Source: Morinoia aosen
Taxonomy: Eukaryota; Arthropoda; Malacostraca; Amphipoda; Talitridae
Assembly (NCBI GenBank): GCA_030386875.1
Contig: CM059566.1
Span: 39,716,068 to 39,780,067 of the forward strand
Length of the DNA: 64,000 bases
Reading direction: 5' to 3'
Shown: positions 59,521-64,000 of the stretch, piece after piece
How positions within the stretch are numbered: position 1 is the stretch's first letter
How the letters are laid out: each line of letters starts with the position of its first letter
Notes under the pieces: generated by a model
Databases searched by the model: none
What the model saw: only the letters and a program-made list of their open reading frames with translations
What the model was told of the DNA's origin: nothing
Program-made: the position numbers and the translations under genes

Positions 59521-60952
59521 TGGATAAACAAGATCCCTATTCCAAAGTTAGACTGAATTTTCAATACAAAGCTGTAAAGCATTCCATTTCCAAAGATGGA
59601 GAGAATATTCCCATTTCGAAATTGAATAACATTCTCGTGGAAGAAAAGAGAGGGTGGGATCACAATTCTAAAGAGGGACTATACGTACATTTCAGAGATA
59701 GATAGGGCTTCTACCCTGAAGAGGTAGTAACCATTCCAAAGATAAAGGGTATCCTCATTCGAACGATTGAGAGAAACCAATTATGAGCCAGGAATTTAAT
59801 CAAGTCAATTTATAAACGCCAGTGCGATAAATTTACTGAATGAAGACCGAGTGGAGCCATAACGCAATTAAAATGATATGAAGCTTTGAGACAATTGCGT
59901 AACGTGTTCACTATAAAATCATGGCCAGTACATACCGTGCGTACAGTTAATCTCATACCTTCATAATGATTTGAACACTGGAACAGTGTGAACTATTCCT
60001 AACACTCGGAGCTTACCAGGCAAGTTTCATTCCCAATCATATTTTAGCAATAAATTAAATGCACGCAATATTTTGCTTGCAGTAGTACATTCAAACTGCG
60101 CCGTAAAAGATTAATCAATTTCTCATTTAAATTCACCGCATTACTAGCATAAGTGGCACCCATACATTTAATAAACACGATGCCTGGATTCAAGAAAAAT
60201 ATAACTGCGACTTATTTTTGTCAGCATGAGTCGAGGCTTGCAAAAAATGTGGTATTCCCAATGGAAAAATTATTTTTATTCAAGGTATCCTCTGGAAGTG
60301 AGCTTTGGAGAACCTGTTTAACCAAACACGTGTGCCTAAAAAGAGCTTCAGGCATCGCTAATCACCTTCATGGCTCCAATAACTTAAATCAATGGGCTAT
60401 TAACAGCGAGAGGCAACCAAACTGTGAAGCTTCAGTCCCCGAAATGGAGTTGCGCTGGAGCGATCACGTTCTGATTCTCAGGCCGCTGAGCGTCAATGGC
60501 AGCTCCCTTGGAGCGATGCAGAAAACATCACTGACGAGCATCAGTGATGTTCTCTGCAGTGCGTTGATGCAAAACACAGTGCTGACGCGCATCTGGGGTA
60601 GGAAAACAAACTCAACTAATAACAACTTCGTTAAAATACTGGCAGAGCCTTTATTTATGTACGAATTAGTGTTTAGACGAGTATAAGTAAGAAGTCTTTG
60701 AAACTCGTTCGTACTTGAACTACAATAGTGATTAGTTACACGACAGTGATGAATATTTTTTGAAAACGCGCTGCCCACATTTGCTAAGAATTTATAATGA
60801 AAGTAGAGACATCATTAAGCGCAACTCATTTCCATCATAATAAGAACGAGCAACTGATCGACTTCTACAATTACTGAATCTTGGAAATGACAGTACGGTA
60901 TCACAAACACGGCGAGATGGGATTCTTCCAGCGAAAGTAGTTGATGCTACTC
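59521..60952. other. Unannotated stretch
   Basis: A 177-codon plus-strand frame (60153-60686) starts at a non-ATG codon, and an ATG at 60180 leaves about 168 codons. It shows no domain I recognise, and the hairpin at 60517-60558 lies within it. I do not call it a gene. Confidence 0.35.
60517..60558. repeat. 18-bp-stem hairpin
   Basis: TGCAGAAAACATCACTGA, loop CGAGCA, then TCAGTGATGTTCTCTGCA: 18 pairs with one mismatch. A 2x2 mismatch and further pairs can extend the stem slightly. Confidence 0.8.
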
Positions 60953-61985
60953 AACTAGGTGGGACAAACTAGAGGCGGGGTGGGACAAACTATAGAGGCG
61001 GGGTGGGACAAACTATAGAGGCGGGGTGGGACAAACTAGAGGCAGGGTGGGACAAACTAGAGGCAGGGTGGGACAAACTAGAGGCGGGATGAGCCAAACT
61101 AGAGGTGGGGTGGGACAAACTAGAGGCAGGGTGGGACAAACTAGAGGCGGGGTGGGACAAACTAGAAGCGGGGTGGGACAAACTAGAGGCGGGGTGGGAC
61201 AAACTAGAGGCGGGGTGGGACAAACTAGAGGCGGGGTGGGACAAACTAGAGGCGGGGTGGGACAAACTAGAGGCGGGGTGGGACAAACTAGAGGCGAGGT
61301 GGGACAAACTAGAGGCGAGGTGGGACAAACTAGAGGCTGGGTGGGACAAACTAGAAGTGGGGTGGGACGAACTAGAGGCGGGGTGGGACAAACTAGAGGC
61401 GGGGTGGGACAAACTAGAGGCGGGGTGGGACAAACTAGAGGCGGGGTGCGACAAACTAGAGGCGGGGTGGGACAAACTAGAGGCGGGGTGGGACAAACTA
61501 AAGGCAGAGTGGGACAAACTAGAGGCGAGGTGGGACAAACTAGAGGCGAGGTGGGACAAAATAGAGGCGAGGTGGGACAAAATAGAGGCAGAGTCTGACA
61601 AACTAGAGGCGGGGGTTGGACAAACTAGAGGCGGGGTGGGACAAACTAGAGGCGAGGTGGGACAAACTAGAGGCGAGGTGGGACAAACTAGAGGCGAGGT
61701 GGGACAAACTAGAGGCGAGGTGGGACAAAATAGAGGCAGAGTCTGACAAACTAGAGGCGGGGTGGGACAAACTAGAGGCGGGGTGGGACAAACTAGAGGC
61801 GGGGTGGGACAAACTGGAGGCGGGGTGGGACAAACTGGAGGCGGGGTGGGACAAACTGGAGGCGGGGTGGGACAAACTAGAGGCGGGGTGGGACAAACTA
61901 GAGGCAGAGTGGGACAAACTGGAGGCGGGATGGGACAAACTAGAGGCGGGGTGGGACAAACTAGAGGCAGAGTGGGACCAACTAG
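60953..61985. repeat. 21-bp G-rich minisatellite, about 1 kb
   Basis: About 49 copies of GGGACAAACTAGAGGCGGGG plus T, with GGCGAGG, GGCAGAG and ACTGGAG variants clustered in blocks. Because 21 is a multiple of three, both strands stay open as heptapeptide repeats for up to 360 codons. These are not called genes. Confidence 0.95.
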
Positions 61986-62518
61986 AACAGTGAGTCGCGA
62001 CCATCTGTGTTGGTGCGGACCGTGGACAAAAGCGGACGTATTTTCACGGAACAAGACGGGATTTGCCGGCAATGCTGAGATTAGGGAGCCACGGGAAGTG
62101 GATCAGGGGAAGTGGCCAGCCGAAATGGAGGATGAGGATGCGGGTGACGAATGCCTGAGTCACTGACGCGTGATGAGAGAGCCAAGAATGGTTGAAAGGA
62201 TGTTTATGCCAATGTAGTCGCCACATACATCAGCACACAACAGCAGATCAGTGGCAAGAAAACGAAGCTTAGTTGTTTATAAACAAAGTTTAGATGCGCA
62301 TCAATCACCTTGTAAAGTGTTTTTCTAACGCTTTGTATCTGATGCCCGGACGTAATGACTCGGGCAAAATAGCCCGAGTCAGTCTATACCCAATTTACCC
62401 ACTAGGGTAGGGATGGGAATTCTGTACGCTAGTCTCCACTAGGTTCCGAATCCTCTAACCCTCCACTCAAAATTCGAGCGCTCTTCATTACTAGACTACT
62501 GTAAATTGGGTTTGAAAA
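61986..62518. other. Unannotated stretch with two inverted repeats
   Basis: TGACTCGGGC, loop AAAATA, GCCCGAGTCA (62356-62381) forms a perfect 10-bp hairpin. ACCCAATTTAC (62388) and GTAAATTGGGT (62501) are inverted copies about 100 bp apart. Confidence 0.6.
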
Positions 62519-62910
62519 CGTAAAGCGCTAAGCGTGAACGCTAAACAACATGAAATGAATTTACTGGCCACTATAACTTGTGTCAGAGAACGTAAAACGC
62601 TAAAGAACGTGAAATGAATTTACTCACCACTATAACTTGTGTCAGAGAACGTAAAACGCTAAAGAACATGAAATGAATTTACTCACCACTATAACTTGTG
62701 TCAGAGAACGTAAAACGCTAAAGAACGTGAAATGAATTTACTCACCACTATAACTTGTGTCAGAGAACGTAAAACGCTAAAGAACGTGAAATGAATTTAC
62801 TCACCACTATAACTTGTGTCAGAGAACGTAAAACGCTAAAGAACGTGAAATGAATTTACTCACCACTATAACTTGTGTCAGAGAACGTAAAACGCTAAAG
62901 AACGTGAAAT
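62519..62910. repeat. 59-bp tandem repeat, about 6.5 copies
   Basis: CGTAAAACGCTAAAGAACGT followed by GAAATGAATTTACTCACCAC. The period is 59 bp and the copies are nearly identical after the first, which is diverged. Confidence 0.95.
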
Positions 62911-63053
62911 AGAAATGAGTCAAGTTCACGCTGGTGGGCTGAGTGCGGCGTGACCAACTTATGCACGCAAAATATTATCAGCAGGACTAGGCGAGTTGGA
63001 AAAATACCGTCAGTCGTTGATTTTCCCAACTGGCAGATATACCCATTCTTATG

Positions 63054-63161
63054 GTTAAAAGGATTATTTGAACACCTTGACTCCGAAGTGGTACATATGT
63101 TTAATGATTAAAAGGATTATTTTAACACGTTGACTCCGAAGTGGTACATATGTATACCACT
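63054..63161. repeat. About 60-bp direct duplication at a TTAA element end
   Basis: TTAAAAGGATTATTTGAACA then TTGACTCCGAAGTGGTACAT occurs twice in a row. The second copy (TTTTAACACGTTGACT) forms the left terminus of the element at 63122. Confidence 0.8.
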
Positions 63162-63392
63162 AGGTAAATTGTTCATTTACGTACCGGAATATACAAATAA
63201 CATTTAAACTATTTGCTACCTATTCCGAAATATGTTTTAGAGTAAAAGGTAACATATTATGGTTTAATATACGTTTTATACTTGAAAAAAAATTAAACTG
63301 TATTAGAACAGAAAAACCGGTTTTTCAAAACGACTTTTTCTAGCCTAACCAAACTGACCGTGGCAACCGCACAATCGTAGTCAACGTGTTAA
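63122..63392. mobile_element. TTAA-flanked short inverted-repeat element (piggyBac-type MITE)
   Basis: TTAA-CACGTTGACT at 63122-63135 is mirrored by AGTCAACGTG-TTAA at 63379-63392. Inside the 10-bp perfect arms, three more bases (CGA) match after one mismatch. TTAA flanks, about 260 bp, and no coding capacity fit a non-autonomous piggyBac-type element. A diverged copy is at 36459-36738. Confidence 0.65.
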
Positions 63393-64000
63393 ACTAAAGT
63401 TCAATAGCCAACTCAAATTCAAAGTCAAACGCTGTCAGCAATTTTATAAATGTCAAACATTAACTGGGTACATTAAATACCATTAATTTTGAAAGATTGT
63501 TGACAATATTCAAACCACCCATCGATTGGTCGCACCGCAAGCAACGGGTTAAAAACAACCAGCAGTAACCCGACTAACGGGTCATCGATCAAAGGAAAGG
63601 CGATTGATTTTGATGATAAATTTGGCTGGAACTCAGCCACTCTGACAGGCAGGCAATTTGAATAAAAGAAAAATAATTCTAACGTGCTCGGAATTTTGTC
63701 TAAGGGACAGTCAATTTTAATCGAGGGGCAGGTAGTGCTGACTGACGGTCCAGCAATTAGATTAGAAAAGTTAATTTAAGCCACGATCACTACAACAAAG
63801 GTGTTCCGAAGAGAGGAAGGAGGAAAGCACCATTTAGTATGAGGTTATGAGAACGAGGAATCTATGCAAATCGTGTGTTAGCACGCAACATCGCTTGCAA
63901 GTTAAGAAATTATCACATGAAACAAATAAATATTGAAGAAGAAAGTAGCAGTTTCTGAAAAACAGAAAAGCAGTGAAAAGAAAAAGATGATTTGAAGCCA
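63393..64000. other. Unannotated stretch to the window end
   Basis: CAACGGGTTAA at about 63543 resembles another TTAA-type terminus, but no partner was found. No gene recognised. Confidence 0.4.
63757..63840 (+). repeat. Dispersed repeat family, member 4
   Basis: TTAGATTAGAAAAGTTAATT then ACAACAAAGGTGTTCCGAAG, an AGAGGAAGGAGG stretch and CCATTTAGTA. Best match to member 1 at 11601. Confidence 0.5.

Noticed and set aside
60153-60686. 177-codon plus-strand frame
   Set aside because: No family resemblance, no ATG at its start, and it overlaps a hairpin; not enough to call a gene.
60990-62072. 360-codon minus-strand Ser/Pro/His-rich frame
   Set aside because: It is the reverse reading of the 21-bp array; overlapping frames on both strands are equally open.

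Overview
The window looks like intronic or intergenic DNA from an arthropod, most likely an insect with a repeat-rich, AT-rich genome. The evidence is a metazoan glypican-type exon with canonical animal splice signals, a Ty3/Gypsy LTR retrotransposon, a decayed Tc1 transposase, TTAA-flanked short elements of piggyBac type, and no bacterial gene organisation. The species cannot be told from the sequence alone. No rRNA or tRNA gene was recognised.

Host gene: the one convincing host coding segment is a 304-bp internal exon on the minus strand (28122-28425). It has a branch-point-like TGCTAAC, a pyrimidine tract with CAG acceptor, and a GTGAGT donor. Its translation carries the glypican signature (Leu-Pro...Cys, then Cys-Trp-Asn-Gly) and is closest in pattern to the GPC3/GPC5/Dally branch. 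Much of the window may therefore be introns of this gene, but no second exon was found.

Retrotransposon: a 10.96-kb Gypsy-type element (43383-54341, plus strand) has 1.64-kb LTRs, gag, and pol (protease, RT, RNase H, integrase). A canonical A AAA AAC slippery heptamer lies in the gag/pol overlap in the right phase for -1 frameshifting. It carries an in-frame stop in gag and a frame break at the RNase H/integrase junction, so this copy looks inactive although its LTRs differ by only about 14 substitutions. It sits inside a 22-bp minisatellite with a 4-bp target duplication (CACA); removing it rejoins the array in register.

Tandem repeats: about a quarter of the window is minisatellite or satellite DNA, in more than twenty separate arrays with units of 15 to 164 bp. 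Main blocks are a 164-bp satellite at the left edge, then arrays near 3.2, 13.6, 16.6, 17.5, 18.4, 22.6-24.7, 33.6-36.3, 36.8-37.6, 38.5, 41.5, 42.4-43.4 with 54.3-55.0, 59.1, 61.0-62.0 and 62.5 kb. Several show higher-order structure. Almost all long open frames outside the retrotransposon are translations of these arrays and are not called as genes.

Other mobile DNA: a Tc1-type (DD34E) transposase pseudogene (8023-8983), two diverged copies of one TTAA short inverted-repeat element (63122-63392 and 36459-36738), two copies of another whose arms are built from tandem repeats (19487-19828 and 31619-32090), and an unnamed dispersed repeat with four diverged members. The remaining sequence is AT-rich and shows no feature I can support.
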